A stretch of DNA of 64,000 nucleotides from an uncultured SAR116 cluster alpha proteobacterium (GTDB taxonomy: Bacteria; Pseudomonadota; Alphaproteobacteria; Puniceispirillales; Marisalimonadaceae): assembly GCA_902578805.1 (NCBI GenBank), contig CACHEH010000001.1, positions 124,001 through 188,000 of the forward strand, given 5' to 3'. Of the stretch, positions 1 to 8,781 are shown one piece after another. Within the stretch, counting starts at the first letter, position 1. Each line of letters starts with the position of its first letter. Below the pieces are notes generated by a model. The model was not told the DNA's origin. It was given only the letters and a program-made list of their open reading frames with translations, and made no database searches. The translations under genes and the position numbers were made by a program.

Positions 1-699
1 TTTAACTTTAAGAAATTTCTTATTTTTCCTTTTATTGATTTTTTTTAAAAGTATTATTAAAACTGGTACGTAAATAAGTAATTGTGGTGAAAAATACATT
101 ATTACTGAAACTAATTGATCAACATTTAAAAAGTTCACATAATAATATAAAAAACTAAAGGTTAAAATTGACTGAAAAAATAAGAGAAAGTTTGAAAGAA
201 ATGATTTTTTATATAAAATTAAAAATCTGTGAATTAATAAATTATTACTCGTAATTATCAAAATATAACAACCAACGTCAAAAATTTTTTTATTCTCCTG
301 AGTGAATAAAAAAACCTCATTACTAAGTAGTAAAAAAGAAAATAGATTAGATTTAAATATTATAAAACCAATTACAATTGTGAAACAAAAATGAAAAATG
401 ATAATTATACTAATATTTAAGTTATTAAATTCTTTAGAATTAAATTTATTTTGAATGGTTTGTGTTAATCCCCCTTCAAATAATTGAAACCAAGTTATAT
501 AACCAAAAATTAATATTATTGCCGAAGTGGTTGAAGGATCATGTATTTTAGTAAACACTGATATAGCGTATAATTGAGCTAACGCTCCAAAAAAACGAGC
601 ACAAAAATTTAAAATCATATAACTTAAAGCGCTCAAATTTAAATCTTCAATGATTACCTTAAGATTTTGAAATGAGAATATATTAAAATTTTTTATCAC
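1..699 (-). CDS. Wzx-like polysaccharide flippase, N-terminal part (runs off window)
   Basis: An open frame of 233 codons runs from a GTG at 699 to the window edge without a stop, so only the N-terminal part is present. The product is highly hydrophobic, with several predicted membrane helices. Residues 74-87 (FEGGLTQTIQNKFN) resemble the D-x-G-x-x-x-x-x-R-N motif after the second helix of MATE-fold O-antigen flippases. Such proteins move undecaprenyl-linked glycan units across the inner membrane. The start is uncertain: GTG 699 is the only ATG/GTG/TTG just upstream of the first helix, with an in-frame stop at 717-715, and no Shine-Dalgarno is visible. The family call rests on topology, one motif and the polysaccharide context. 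Confidence 0.6.
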   Translation of the reverse strand, partial: MIKNFNIFSFQNLKVIIEDLNLSALSYMILNFCARFFGALAQLYAISVFTKIHDPSTTSAIILIFGYITWFQLFEGGLTQTIQNKFNSKEFNNLNISIIIIFHFCFTIVIGFIIFKSNLFSFLLLSNEVFLFTQENKKIFDVGCYILIITSNNLLIHRFLILYKKSFLSNFLLFFQSILTFSFLYYYVNFLNVDQLVSVIMYFSPQLLIYVPVLIILLKKINKRKNKKFLKVK

Positions 700-950
700 T
701 ATATTTAAACACAGTTATTTATTTGAAATTCATATTATCTTATATTGAATTTCTTAAAAAAAATATATGTATCAATAACAAATAAATAATAAATTCATAT
801 AAAGACCGAAACAATAAAGAAGAATTTTTAGACATTAATAGTTGGCAGTACTTTTTTAAAAAATAAATTTTCTTATTACGTATTTTTTAATTCATTAATT
901 TTAACTTGATAAAATACATTGTTTTATTCAAACTAAACTTGGATGGATAC

Positions 951-1379
951 ATGTTGCTCGAAATGCTTGATAAAAATAATATTAAATATTTAGTTGTCCA
1001 TTGCTCAGACACCCCTGACACAGAAAATTTAAAAGCATTGGATATTCACAAAATGCATTTATCTTTTGGATGGAATGGCATTGGTTACCATAAAGTAATT
1101 TGTAAAAATGGAGAAATTGAAGAAGGTAGACCAACTTATTGGATTGGGGCCCATGTTTTTGAATATAATAAAATGAGTTTAGGCGTTTGTTTAATTGGAA
1201 GAAATAATTTTAATGAAAAGCAGTTAAATTCTTTGTTTGATCTTTTGAAAGGATGGAAAGAAACCTACCCTTTGGCTCAAGTCGTTGGTCATAGTGATTT
1301 TCCGAATACTGAAAAAACTTGTCCAAATTTTAATGTCAAAAATTGGTGGAAAAAAAAACAATTTGAAAAAAATAATTAA
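951..1379 (+). CDS. T7-lysozyme-like N-acetylmuramoyl-L-alanine amidase
   Basis: This is an Amidase_2/PGRP-fold zinc amidase of 142 residues, close in length to phage T7 lysozyme (151). From ATG 951 the T7 catalytic set can be read: zinc ligands His17 (VVHCSDTP), His114 (GHSD) and Cys124 (KTCPNF), plus Tyr46 (GIGYH) and Lys122. The enzyme should cut the bond between MurNAc and L-Ala in peptidoglycan. No signal peptide is seen, which suits cytoplasmic recycling of muropeptides or a phage-type enzyme. A TTG at 906 would add 15 residues; ATG 951 is preferred because it puts the first zinc ligand where T7 has it. The 3' end overlaps the NlpC/P60 gene, which suggests translational coupling. Confidence 0.85.
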   Translation: MLLEMLDKNNIKYLVVHCSDTPDTENLKALDIHKMHLSFGWNGIGYHKVICKNGEIEEGRPTYWIGAHVFEYNKMSLGVCLIGRNNFNEKQLNSLFDLLKGWKETYPLAQVVGHSDFPNTEKTCPNFNVKNWWKKKQFEKNN

Positions 1380-2178
1380 ACAAATAACCGTTTCTAAAAC
1401 GCCACTTTATAGAAATATTGAAAAATCATCTTCTCTGATTTCAGAATGCATTTTTGGCGAAGAATTCATAATTTATGAACAGACAAAAAATTGGTCTTTT
1501 GGATGCCTTACAAAAGACAATTATAAAGGTTGGACACATTCTAAAAATCTTGGAAACAGTCTTAACAACGATTACATCGTCTCAACAAATTCTTCAACAA
1601 TCCTTACTCAGCCAGATATAAAAAGTAAATTAATTGAAACTATACCTATTGGTTCACGGGTAAAAGTTCTAGGTAAGTTTGATAATTGGTATAAAATTCA
1701 AATCCCAAATAACTCAAAAAATAGTTATGGTTTCTGTCCATATGTTCATTTAATTAAAATAAAACAAAAATTAAATTGGAAATTATTAAAATTAATTATG
1801 AAACAGATGATTGGGACACCTTATTTATGGGGCGGGAGGACAAATTTTGGTATTGATTGTTCTGGTCTATTACAAATGTTATTTAACTTTGCAGGAATTT
1901 CGATACCTAGAGATACACATCAACAAGTAAAATTCTTTACAAATTCGAAGTTATTTAATCTAATAAATACTGATAAGAATTTTGACTATCATAATGACAT
2001 AACCATGGGTGACATCATATTTTGGAAAGGACATGTTGGTATAATGTTTAGTCAAAAATTTTTGCTACATTCAAATGCATTTCATATGGGTGTGTTTATA
2101 GAACCTCTCAAAGATACAATAAACAGGCATGCAAGACAAAATCTTAAGATAAGTAATGTATTCAGATATTTTAAATAA
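1363..2178 (+). CDS. SH3-domain NlpC/P60 cysteine peptidase
   Basis: A peptidoglycan endopeptidase of the C40 family, 271 residues from TTG 1363. Two bacterial SH3-like segments (about residues 8-65 and 70-132) precede the catalytic domain, which holds Cys166 in GIDCSGL, His224 in KGHVGIM and a third polar residue, His236. Homologues cleave gamma-D-Glu-diamino-acid bonds, often on free muropeptides. The start is debatable: ATG 1333 is also in frame, but TTG 1363 fits the family N-terminus (KKIIKQITVSKTPLYRN) and has GGTGGA upstream. It overlaps the amidase end by 17 nt, and its stop directly abuts the stop of the convergent methyltransferase. No signal peptide is visible. Confidence 0.85.
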   Translation: MKKIIKQITVSKTPLYRNIEKSSSLISECIFGEEFIIYEQTKNWSFGCLTKDNYKGWTHSKNLGNSLNNDYIVSTNSSTILTQPDIKSKLIETIPIGSRVKVLGKFDNWYKIQIPNNSKNSYGFCPYVHLIKIKQKLNWKLLKLIMKQMIGTPYLWGGRTNFGIDCSGLLQMLFNFAGISIPRDTHQQVKFFTNSKLFNLINTDKNFDYHNDITMGDIIFWKGHVGIMFSQKFLLHSNAFHMGVFIEPLKDTINRHARQNLKISNVFRYFK

Positions 2179-3006
2179 TTAATTAATTTTTCTAGCAGTT
2201 AGATATAGTACTTTGTCATCCCAATCTTCCTGCCAAACTTCTTTATAAATGTTAAATCCGTTATCAAATAACAATTTTACTAATCCATTATATGAAGGAT
2301 GCCATGTATGATGATCTTGAAAACTTTTAAATCCAATTGTTACAAGACAAGCTCTTAGTACCTCTTTACAATAAACAGAAAAATTAGTTTTTGTAGACTT
2401 GCCACTAGGCAGATAAATGCCAATTATTAAATTTCCACTTTGTTTTAATACTCTATGCGCTTCTAAAATTGCTAAATCTGGAATCTGTACGTGATCAAGC
2501 ATAGACCTCATATGAACAGTATCAACAGACATTGACTTTAAAGGCAAAAATTCAGCACACCCTCTTATAAAATTGAGAGGATATTTTAGACAATTATAAA
2601 CCTCCTTTTTTTCTTTGTTGATTGATTTTAATGGGTCTGCATCAGGATCTAAACTTAAATATTTAGTATTTGGTTTTAAAAACTCTCTTAAGGTTCCAAC
2701 GCTTCCACCTACATCTAAAATAACACCTTTGAGCGAAAGTTTTTTATAGAGCTTTTCCATAGCTTGCTTTTCATTCCTATATTTAGTCTTTTTATAAGAC
2801 TTATATTCACCTCTTCTTAACCATCTTTCAAATTGTGATTGTCCTTCAACCCATTCAAACCAACCTCTAGTATTCTTTAAAAAAACTGTTGCATCGGGTA
2901 TTTTACCTTTAGATGCAATAGCTTTTAATTGAATTGTCTCTTTTGTTACTGGATGGGCAAGAATACCCTTTACCCAATCTTCTAATATATAGTTTTTTAA
3001 ACTCAT
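2179..3006 (-). CDS. class I SAM-dependent methyltransferase
   Basis: 275 residues. Motif I (VILDVGGSVG, about residues 95-104), an acidic residue after the next strand (SLDPDAD) and the post-motif HVQIPDLAILEAHRVLK segment match Methyltransf_11-type Rossmann methyltransferases. The N-terminal 90 residues (ILAHPVTKETIQL) look like a degenerate Trm112-like region without the zinc cysteines. The substrate is unknown; a sugar or glycan-end modification is inferred from the neighbours. It is the last gene of a three-gene minus-strand set, 2 nt after the GT2 gene, and its stop abuts the convergent NlpC/P60 stop with no room for a terminator. Confidence 0.75.
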   Translation of the reverse strand: MSLKNYILEDWVKGILAHPVTKETIQLKAIASKGKIPDATVFLKNTRGWFEWVEGQSQFERWLRRGEYKSYKKTKYRNEKQAMEKLYKKLSLKGVILDVGGSVGTLREFLKPNTKYLSLDPDADPLKSINKEKKEVYNCLKYPLNFIRGCAEFLPLKSMSVDTVHMRSMLDHVQIPDLAILEAHRVLKQSGNLIIGIYLPSGKSTKTNFSVYCKEVLRACLVTIGFKSFQDHHTWHPSYNGLVKLLFDNGFNIYKEVWQEDWDDKVLYLTARKIN

Positions 3007-3008
3007 AA

Positions 3009-3836
3009 TTACCCAAAATTAGAAAATTTGTATTTGATTAATCTTAATATAAACTTTGCGAAGCTAAAAATTAAAATAAATGGAAGAAATATAAAAAATT
3101 TTTTTGATCTGATAGAATTTAAAAATAACACTAAAATTTCATTAATCCAGAATAGAAAAAAATGGCTAGATAGACCTTCACTAAATCCGTTTTTTGTATA
3201 ACAGCAAGCTAATTTTTTATTTATATAATAAAATTCATGTTTTTTAATCATTAATCTTAGCCATAGATCATAATCTTCTGCATACCTGAATTTTTCATTA
3301 AATAAAATATTATCATTCTTTTTCACCATTACAGTTCTTGTTTGAACAAAGTTTTTAAAAAACATATTAGGTAAATTAATTTTTTTTGTTATATCATTTA
3401 GTTGTTCAGTCTCTATTTTTTTTTCTCTTTTTTTATTATTTATAAAATAACTATCATGACAACTTAAAAAAATGTTTCTATTATTTTCCATTATCTCATA
3501 TTGATGTTCTAGCTTTTCTTTTAACCAAAAATCATCAGAATCTAAAAATGCCAAGTATTTCCCCTTAGAAATAAATATACCTTCATTTCTAGATGCTGCA
3601 GGACCTTTATTAGATTTATTTATAATTAATTTAGTTTTTATTTTATTGATTTTAAGTAATCTAACGCATTTTTTTATTTCTGTTATAGTTTTGTTGTCGT
3701 CATTACTACAGTCATCTATTAATATAACTTCTTTTGGAATACTTTTTTGTTTTATAATTGATGCCACTGAATGCTTTATGGTCTCACTTGAATTAAAACA
3801 AGGTATGATAACAGAAATTGGAAGTTGATTTTTCAA
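3009..3836 (-). CDS. family 2 glycosyltransferase
   Basis: 275 residues with a GT-A fold. The N-terminus PISVIIPCFNSSETI is the GT2 nucleotide-binding start, NKGPAASRNEG is the family's N-K-G-x-x-x-A-R-N motif, and LDSDDFW carries the metal-binding D-x-D. RYAEDYDLWLRL matches the E-D catalytic region. The last 40 residues are hydrophobic and basic and probably sit at the membrane. It should add one sugar to a lipid-linked glycan; donor and acceptor cannot be read. It lies 23 nt downstream of the GT11 gene and 2 nt upstream of the methyltransferase, so the three are probably co-transcribed. Confidence 0.88.
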   Translation of the reverse strand: MKNQLPISVIIPCFNSSETIKHSVASIIKQKSIPKEVILIDDCSNDDNKTITEIKKCVRLLKINKIKTKLIINKSNKGPAASRNEGIFISKGKYLAFLDSDDFWLKEKLEHQYEIMENNRNIFLSCHDSYFINNKKREKKIETEQLNDITKKINLPNMFFKNFVQTRTVMVKKNDNILFNEKFRYAEDYDLWLRLMIKKHEFYYINKKLACCYTKNGFSEGLSSHFFLFWINEILVLFLNSIRSKKFFIFLPFILIFSFAKFILRLIKYKFSNFG

Positions 3837-3859
3837 TATTTTTGACCATTTCTATTTCT

Positions 3860-4726
3860 TTAAAATCTTATCCAAGATGGTAATATCAATCCAGAGGGCT
3901 GCAATCTACAATTTAACCATTTTTTAGGAGCTATTACAATTTTATCATTAGTTTGTTTTTTTAACCATGCAGGCCACCAGCTAAAAGTACTATTAGCTAT
4001 AATATGATGTTTACATAAACACATTAATTTAAAATGCAACAAAGTGTCAGGAATAAAATCCATTAAAGTAAATTTTTTCTCTGAAAAATTTAAATTTTTG
4101 TTTACCCAATCATAGTCATCTGAAAAAATTAAAAAATGTGGATTGTTCACTCTGCTTTCAATATAATCAATAGACTGTTTATAATACGATCCATCTAATT
4201 GATAAAAAATATTTTTATTTTTTTTATTGATATAGTCACCTCTTCTTATATGTACGCTTATCAAATTTTTAATATGTAAAAATTCTCTAAATAATCTTGA
4301 CTCTTCTTTTGAAAGAGCTTGAAACGTAAAAATCTCTCGTATTTTATTTTTGTGTGAGGAGAAATAATTATAATTTTGCCAATATCCTTGTAAATAAATA
4401 CTATTTCTAATATCCAAGAATTTTGAATTAAAGTTGTATGGCTTTTCAATCAAGATTTTATCAGAGGACCATTGAAGTTTTTTTAAAATCCTTCTAACTA
4501 AAAAAAATTTTTTATAACCTAAAAGTTGGTTTAAATCCCTATTCGTCGCAATTTTATTTTTGATTGAAAATATTAAATTTAGTTGAAATTCTCTATCTTT
4601 AATTTTTTTATAATCTGATATGTCAAGCATCAATTCAAAGCCTTTGTTTTTTGCAAAACTATAGGCAGCGGCATATTGAAACATCTGATTGCCCAGACCA
4701 CCTGAGATATTAACTATGATGCGCAT
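3860..4726 (-). CDS. family 11 glycosyltransferase, alpha-1,2-fucosyltransferase type
   Basis: 288 residues, the usual length of GT11 enzymes. All the family's blocks are readable: GGLGNQMFQYAAAYSFA at the N-terminus, SVHIRRGDY (the GDP-fucose-binding HxRRGDY), FLIFSDDYDWV and ANSTFSWWPAWL. The expected reaction is transfer of L-fucose from GDP-fucose to galactose in alpha-1,2 linkage at the cytoplasmic face. The donor pathway (ManC, Gmd, Fcl) is encoded at 57.6-61 kb in the same window. It is first in a minus-strand set and is divergent from the FkbM gene across 161 nt. A related deoxyhexose donor or another linkage cannot be excluded from sequence. Confidence 0.88.
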   Translation of the reverse strand: MRIIVNISGGLGNQMFQYAAAYSFAKNKGFELMLDISDYKKIKDREFQLNLIFSIKNKIATNRDLNQLLGYKKFFLVRRILKKLQWSSDKILIEKPYNFNSKFLDIRNSIYLQGYWQNYNYFSSHKNKIREIFTFQALSKEESRLFREFLHIKNLISVHIRRGDYINKKNKNIFYQLDGSYYKQSIDYIESRVNNPHFLIFSDDYDWVNKNLNFSEKKFTLMDFIPDTLLHFKLMCLCKHHIIANSTFSWWPAWLKKQTNDKIVIAPKKWLNCRLQPSGLILPSWIRF

Positions 4727-4887
4727 TTAAGTAATTTTTTTAAAAAATAATACTACTTATTAACAAATTCTTTAAATAGAATAAAGCTGTTAATTTATTT
4801 TTTATAGTAGAATGAATTAGATGATATTTAATATATATGATATTTTCTTAAATTAATATATTAAAATTATACATAATAGAGAAAATT

Positions 4888-5718
4888 TTGAAATTTTTTT
4901 TAAAAAAACAGATAATTCGCATTTTGCTTTTAATTAATCATTTGATTCATAAAGTACCTATTATTGTTAGGATATTTGATTTATTTTTAGATTTACACTT
5001 GAACAAATATGAAAAAATAAAATTACAAAAACACAGTATATTTCTTCTGAGCACAAACTTTTTTACACGTTACAGAAACAAAACTTTTTTTTCTAAAGAG
5101 CCAGAGACATTGGAGTGGATTGACAGTTTTAAAAATAAATCTGTTTTCTATGATATTGGTGCAAATGTTGGTTTATATAGTATATATGCTGCAAAAACTA
5201 AAAATTGTTTAGTTCAAGCCTTTGAACCTTGTTTTTTTAATACCGATTATCTTGTTAAAAATATTTACAAAAATTCTTTAAATAATAATATAAATGTTTT
5301 TCCCGTGGTTTTAGGCAATATGGATAAAACAATATCGTTTAACACACCTAACACCATGTCAGGTAATGCTTTATCTCAGGCTGATTTTAAGAGTGTGTCA
5401 ACTGATTTTCCTATAGCATGTAAATATAATTTACCATCTTTTAAGATGGATAATATAATACATTATTTTAAGTTGCCCCAACCAGATCATCTTAAAATTG
5501 ATGTTGACGGGGCAGAATTAGAAATTCTTGAGGGTTCAAGAAAAACATTAAAAAAATTAAAAAGTGTATTAATTGAGATTGACGATGAAAATGAAAAGAA
5601 GAGAAAAAAAATTAAAAAAATATTAAAAGATAATAATTTTAAGTTAAAATTTCAGAGCAAAAATGAATTAGTATTTAACAAAACACATAACGAAATTTGG
5701 GTTAAGAATAATCACTAA
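4888..5718 (+). CDS. FkbM-family methyltransferase
   Basis: 276 residues. VFYDIGANVGLYSIYAAK is the SAM-binding motif typical of FkbM proteins, followed by QAFEPC, and LKIDVDGAELEILEGSRK is the family's K-x-D-x-x-G-x-E-x-x-x-L-x-G block. These enzymes O-methylate sugars in O-antigens and secondary metabolites. The N-terminal 30 residues are hydrophobic (RILLLINHLIHKVPIIVRIF) and may associate with the membrane. It starts at TTG 4888 with GAGAAAA upstream. It is a single plus-strand gene between two minus-strand operons and ends 15 nt before the convergent PIG-L gene. O-methylation of a surface sugar is the likely role. Confidence 0.82.
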   Translation: MKFFLKKQIIRILLLINHLIHKVPIIVRIFDLFLDLHLNKYEKIKLQKHSIFLLSTNFFTRYRNKTFFSKEPETLEWIDSFKNKSVFYDIGANVGLYSIYAAKTKNCLVQAFEPCFFNTDYLVKNIYKNSLNNNINVFPVVLGNMDKTISFNTPNTMSGNALSQADFKSVSTDFPIACKYNLPSFKMDNIIHYFKLPQPDHLKIDVDGAELEILEGSRKTLKKLKSVLIEIDDENEKKRKKIKKILKDNNFKLKFQSKNELVFNKTHNEIWVKNNH

Positions 5719-5733
5719 ATAATTTATTTTAGA

Positions 5734-6432
5734 TCATAAAACAATACGCCATAGTTTAAAAGCTTCGGCCATTTCAACTCCACATTCCATTCCTCTAAAC
5801 CTAGCTAATGTTTTTAGGCCCCTTTCAGATCTTGGAAATGGAAAATCTTTTTCTTCACCTTTATATTGTGACCAAGCTAACATTTTTTTATCAAAAAATT
5901 CTTTAATATCTATATAAACATTTGGCTCAAATTTTTTTTCAAATACCCATCTTCCACTGCATGGAATTTCACACCCTAAGATGATAATTTTTTTTGTTAA
6001 AAAATTTGGCCTTGTTGCCGCCTCTACAGCTTTAAAAGTTATGATATGATCTGCATTAACTTCAATTGGATTGTGAGTAATTAGTATATCAGGTTTAAAA
6101 TTATTAATCTCTTTTTCAATTAATTTGGTAATTTCAAGAATTGGTGTTTGATCAAATCTCAAACAATATAAATTCCCAAAACTAAAGTCATTAACTCCTA
6201 GAACTTTCATTGCATTTCGGGCACCATTTTCTCTGATTAATAATGCGTCATTATAAGTTTTCGTATTTAACTCATTAGGATTAAATCTTGCAGAAACCCC
6301 TTCTCCAAGCCAAACTATTCTGATTTTAGCACCTGAAGATTTTGCTTTTAATAATAATCCACCAGCACCAAGCACCTCGTCATCTGGATGTGCTAAAATT
6401 AATAAAATTTTGCTATTTGAATTAAAAATCAT
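5734..6432 (-). CDS. PIG-L/LmbE-family deacetylase
   Basis: 232 residues. ILAHPDDEVLGAGG gives the zinc-binding HPDDE motif near residues 15-19, and NADHIITFKAV supplies the later histidine ligand. The family removes N-acetyl groups from GlcNAc-like sugars, often on nucleotide- or lipid-linked forms. The WLGEGVSARF insert is seen in PIG-L proteins of surface-glycan clusters. It is the last gene of the minus-strand operon that includes PseB, KdsA-like and KdsB-like enzymes, so the substrate may be a 2-acetamido sugar made there. Two other PIG-L proteins (46454-47110, 63162-63851) lie in the window and differ in sequence. Confidence 0.85.
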   Translation of the reverse strand: MIFNSNSKILLILAHPDDEVLGAGGLLLKAKSSGAKIRIVWLGEGVSARFNPNELNTKTYNDALLIRENGARNAMKVLGVNDFSFGNLYCLRFDQTPILEITKLIEKEINNFKPDILITHNPIEVNADHIITFKAVEAATRPNFLTKKIIILGCEIPCSGRWVFEKKFEPNVYIDIKEFFDKKMLAWSQYKGEEKDFPFPRSERGLKTLARFRGMECGVEMAEAFKLWRIVL

Positions 6433-6486
6433 TATAGAACCCCAAAATTTAGACTTGCTGAAAATTCAAATTAATTTAGAAACATT

Positions 6487-7353
6487 TTATTTTTTATGTA
6501 TTATAAATTTTGTTATAGAAACAACAACAAAATAAATATACCAGATATAATATCTAAAAATATTTCCTTTAGCTATCTTACATATATGTTTTTTTATTTT
6601 AAAAATTTTAACCAAGAAAATGTATAATTCTTTTGTATTATGATGATCATAACCAGTTGATTTAGGTTGGTACACTTCAGCAGTCTTTTGAAAAAAAAGA
6701 TTATTTCCATATTTACGTAAATATAATGAATTTATTAAATCTTCTCCAATGGCATGACCATTTAAAGGATAATAATCAAAATTTTCGTAATATTTTTTAT
6801 TGAATAAAATACATCCACCGGGAATTAAATTAACAAATTGAGATTTAAGTGGTTGTGAATAATTTACAAACCAATGATCAAACCTAAATTCTTTTTTTTT
6901 ATCTACAATATTAATATTTCCACCACCTATAAAATTAAAAACTTTTTTTAATTTATCTCCTGCTACAGATTGTTTTTTTTTAGAATTTATTATTTTAACT
7001 TTAGCACCAACCGCAACTTTGGGCCCTTTTAAATTATAAGCTTTTAACAATTCCTCCAAGGTATTTTTTTTCATTGAAATGTCTGCATCCAATTGAAGAA
7101 TTAAGTCATAATTTGTATTTTTTATTCCCCAATATCTCTGAGCAACTTGTCCCTTCTTTAATGAATTCATAATCCTTAAATTGTCATAAGAGTTTTCATT
7201 TAATGTTTTTTTTTCATTTGGTGGATATATCAAAATTATTTCTTTTGGAATTACAGTACCAGAATTTAAATTTCCTATTAATTTATGCAGAGATTTTTCT
7301 CCAATTGTTGGAATTACTGCAGAAATATCAATTTTCTTTTCTTCTGTATTCAT
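6487..7353 (-). CDS. family 2 glycosyltransferase
   Basis: 288 residues. DISAVIPTIGEKSLHKLI is a GT2 N-terminus, LQLDADISM provides the D-x-D-like metal site and GHAIGEDLINSLYL the E-D catalytic block. PGGCILFNKKYYE matches the acceptor-loop G-G. The last 25 residues form a hydrophobic helix ending in lysines, so it is probably membrane-associated. It lies 20 nt downstream of the putative GT-B gene and 54 nt before the PIG-L gene in the same operon. Donor and linkage are not predictable. Confidence 0.82.
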   Translation of the reverse strand: MNTEEKKIDISAVIPTIGEKSLHKLIGNLNSGTVIPKEIILIYPPNEKKTLNENSYDNLRIMNSLKKGQVAQRYWGIKNTNYDLILQLDADISMKKNTLEELLKAYNLKGPKVAVGAKVKIINSKKKQSVAGDKLKKVFNFIGGGNINIVDKKKEFRFDHWFVNYSQPLKSQFVNLIPGGCILFNKKYYENFDYYPLNGHAIGEDLINSLYLRKYGNNLFFQKTAEVYQPKSTGYDHHNTKELYIFLVKIFKIKKHICKIAKGNIFRYYIWYIYFVVVSITKFIIHKK

Positions 7354-7373
7354 AATTTAATTCTAAAATTTTC

Positions 7374-8780
7374 CTAAATATGCTTTAGCATTGTTTTGTC
7401 AAAGTGAGCATAATAATTTTGACAATAGACCTTAAATTTCTTATCTCTAAAATTTCTATGAATAGACAGAAACTCATCAACTTTTTTAATTTTTAATTTA
7501 CTTTCACCCATATTAAATAATGGATCTATTGACATTTCTGATTTATATTTTAAATACAATGGTATTATACCCAAACAACCTGCCTGTACCGCCACGGTAG
7601 AACCTCTATATAATACAGTTTTACTTTTCATTAAATCATTTTTTAGAGAAGTGTTGGAAATCTCAAAATTATCAAATAATTTTAATCTTTTAGTAACATA
7701 AGATTTTATTTTTTTATCGTTATATGTGTTCGGATGTAATCTTAAGATAAAGGGAATAGTAGAATCTTGTAGTGATATTTTTATACAAAATTTTAAGAGA
7801 ATTTTTAATTCTGAAAAATACCCTTCTGGAACGATTAAACAAGATTTTCGTCTTTTGTTTAAATCCAAATCAAATCTTTTTTGTGTTCCTAAAACTTTTA
7901 CAATAGTTTCTTTATTTTCAATTTTTTTTTTGCAATGTTCTGCAGTAATTTTTCCAGTGCATAAAACATAATCCGGATCATATTTTTGATCAAAGCTTTT
8001 ATAAACAACATTTTGAGATTTGAAAATACCAGAATGTTGATATCCAACACATTTAATATTGGTTGAGACCTCTCTTGCTGCAGAAATGATTATTTTCTCA
8101 TAGGGATAACCCTCATAAGTAAAAATTACTTTTTGTGGAATTACTTCTTTTATAATATTTTTAATTTTTTTCTTAAAAGAATGATTTAAGAAAGTAGAGC
8201 TAGATAAAGATTCGTTTTGAATTTTCTTTAATATTTTAAAAAACAAATGGTTTTTTTTACTTTTTTGAAATTGAGTATCAATAAATCCTTTTATACATTT
8301 GAAAAAAATACTTATATTAGTTTTTAGGTCACTATTCCTAGAAATTATGATTGTATTACTTGGAAGCTTTTTACTTAATACTTCATTAGAAAATTTTGTG
8401 TGATTAATCATACAAGTTAGAGTATTTTGTGTCATAGCAATATCTGGAAAATAAAAATCTTTTTTATATGCTAATTGGTTTGGATTTATCATATGTGAGA
8501 TTACAATTGTGTTTAAATTTTGTTTATTCAATTTTTTTATATATTGCTTTGAACCGTCAAAAAATTCTAATCTATAAAAGATTTGAGTAATAAGTTTAAT
8601 TATTTTAAAAAATGCTCTTTGAAAAAAACTGATATTAAGATTCTTATAATTTTTAATTTCTTGATCGTGATATCTCAATAAATGTGGCCAGGAGATAAAA
8701 AAAGTATTTTCGTTTTGCTTGTTTCTTGATAAGAAATCATTTAAAAAATTACACAATCTTTTATAATCTTGGTTGTTCAT
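7374..8780 (-). CDS. putative surface-glycan glycosyltransferase (GT-B-like), unplaced family
   Basis: 468 residues; I do not place it firmly in a named family. The C-terminal half looks like a GT-B donor domain: VLCTGKITAEHC, VKVLGTQKRFDL, LRLHPNTY and YRGSTVAVQAGCLGIIPLYL correspond in order to the K-G-S, R-x-H-P and S-S-x-x-x-E-A-x-x-x-G-x-P blocks of CDP-glycerol-, Kdo- or sialyl-type transferases. The middle motif TYEGYPYEK followed by YQHSG resembles Leptospira-type surface carbohydrate proteins. Its place directly after the KdsB-like gene (1 nt gap) suggests it may transfer the CMP-activated ulosonic acid made by this operon. That link is inference. Confidence 0.5.
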   Translation of the reverse strand: MNNQDYKRLCNFLNDFLSRNKQNENTFFISWPHLLRYHDQEIKNYKNLNISFFQRAFFKIIKLITQIFYRLEFFDGSKQYIKKLNKQNLNTIVISHMINPNQLAYKKDFYFPDIAMTQNTLTCMINHTKFSNEVLSKKLPSNTIIISRNSDLKTNISIFFKCIKGFIDTQFQKSKKNHLFFKILKKIQNESLSSSTFLNHSFKKKIKNIIKEVIPQKVIFTYEGYPYEKIIISAAREVSTNIKCVGYQHSGIFKSQNVVYKSFDQKYDPDYVLCTGKITAEHCKKKIENKETIVKVLGTQKRFDLDLNKRRKSCLIVPEGYFSELKILLKFCIKISLQDSTIPFILRLHPNTYNDKKIKSYVTKRLKLFDNFEISNTSLKNDLMKSKTVLYRGSTVAVQAGCLGIIPLYLKYKSEMSIDPLFNMGESKLKIKKVDEFLSIHRNFRDKKFKVYCQNYYAHFDKTMLKHI

Positions 8781-8781
8781 T

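Noticed and set aside
906-950. TTG start extending the amidase by 15 residues
   Set aside because: The extension is hydrophobic without signal-peptide features, and ATG 951 aligns the catalytic residues with T7 lysozyme numbering.
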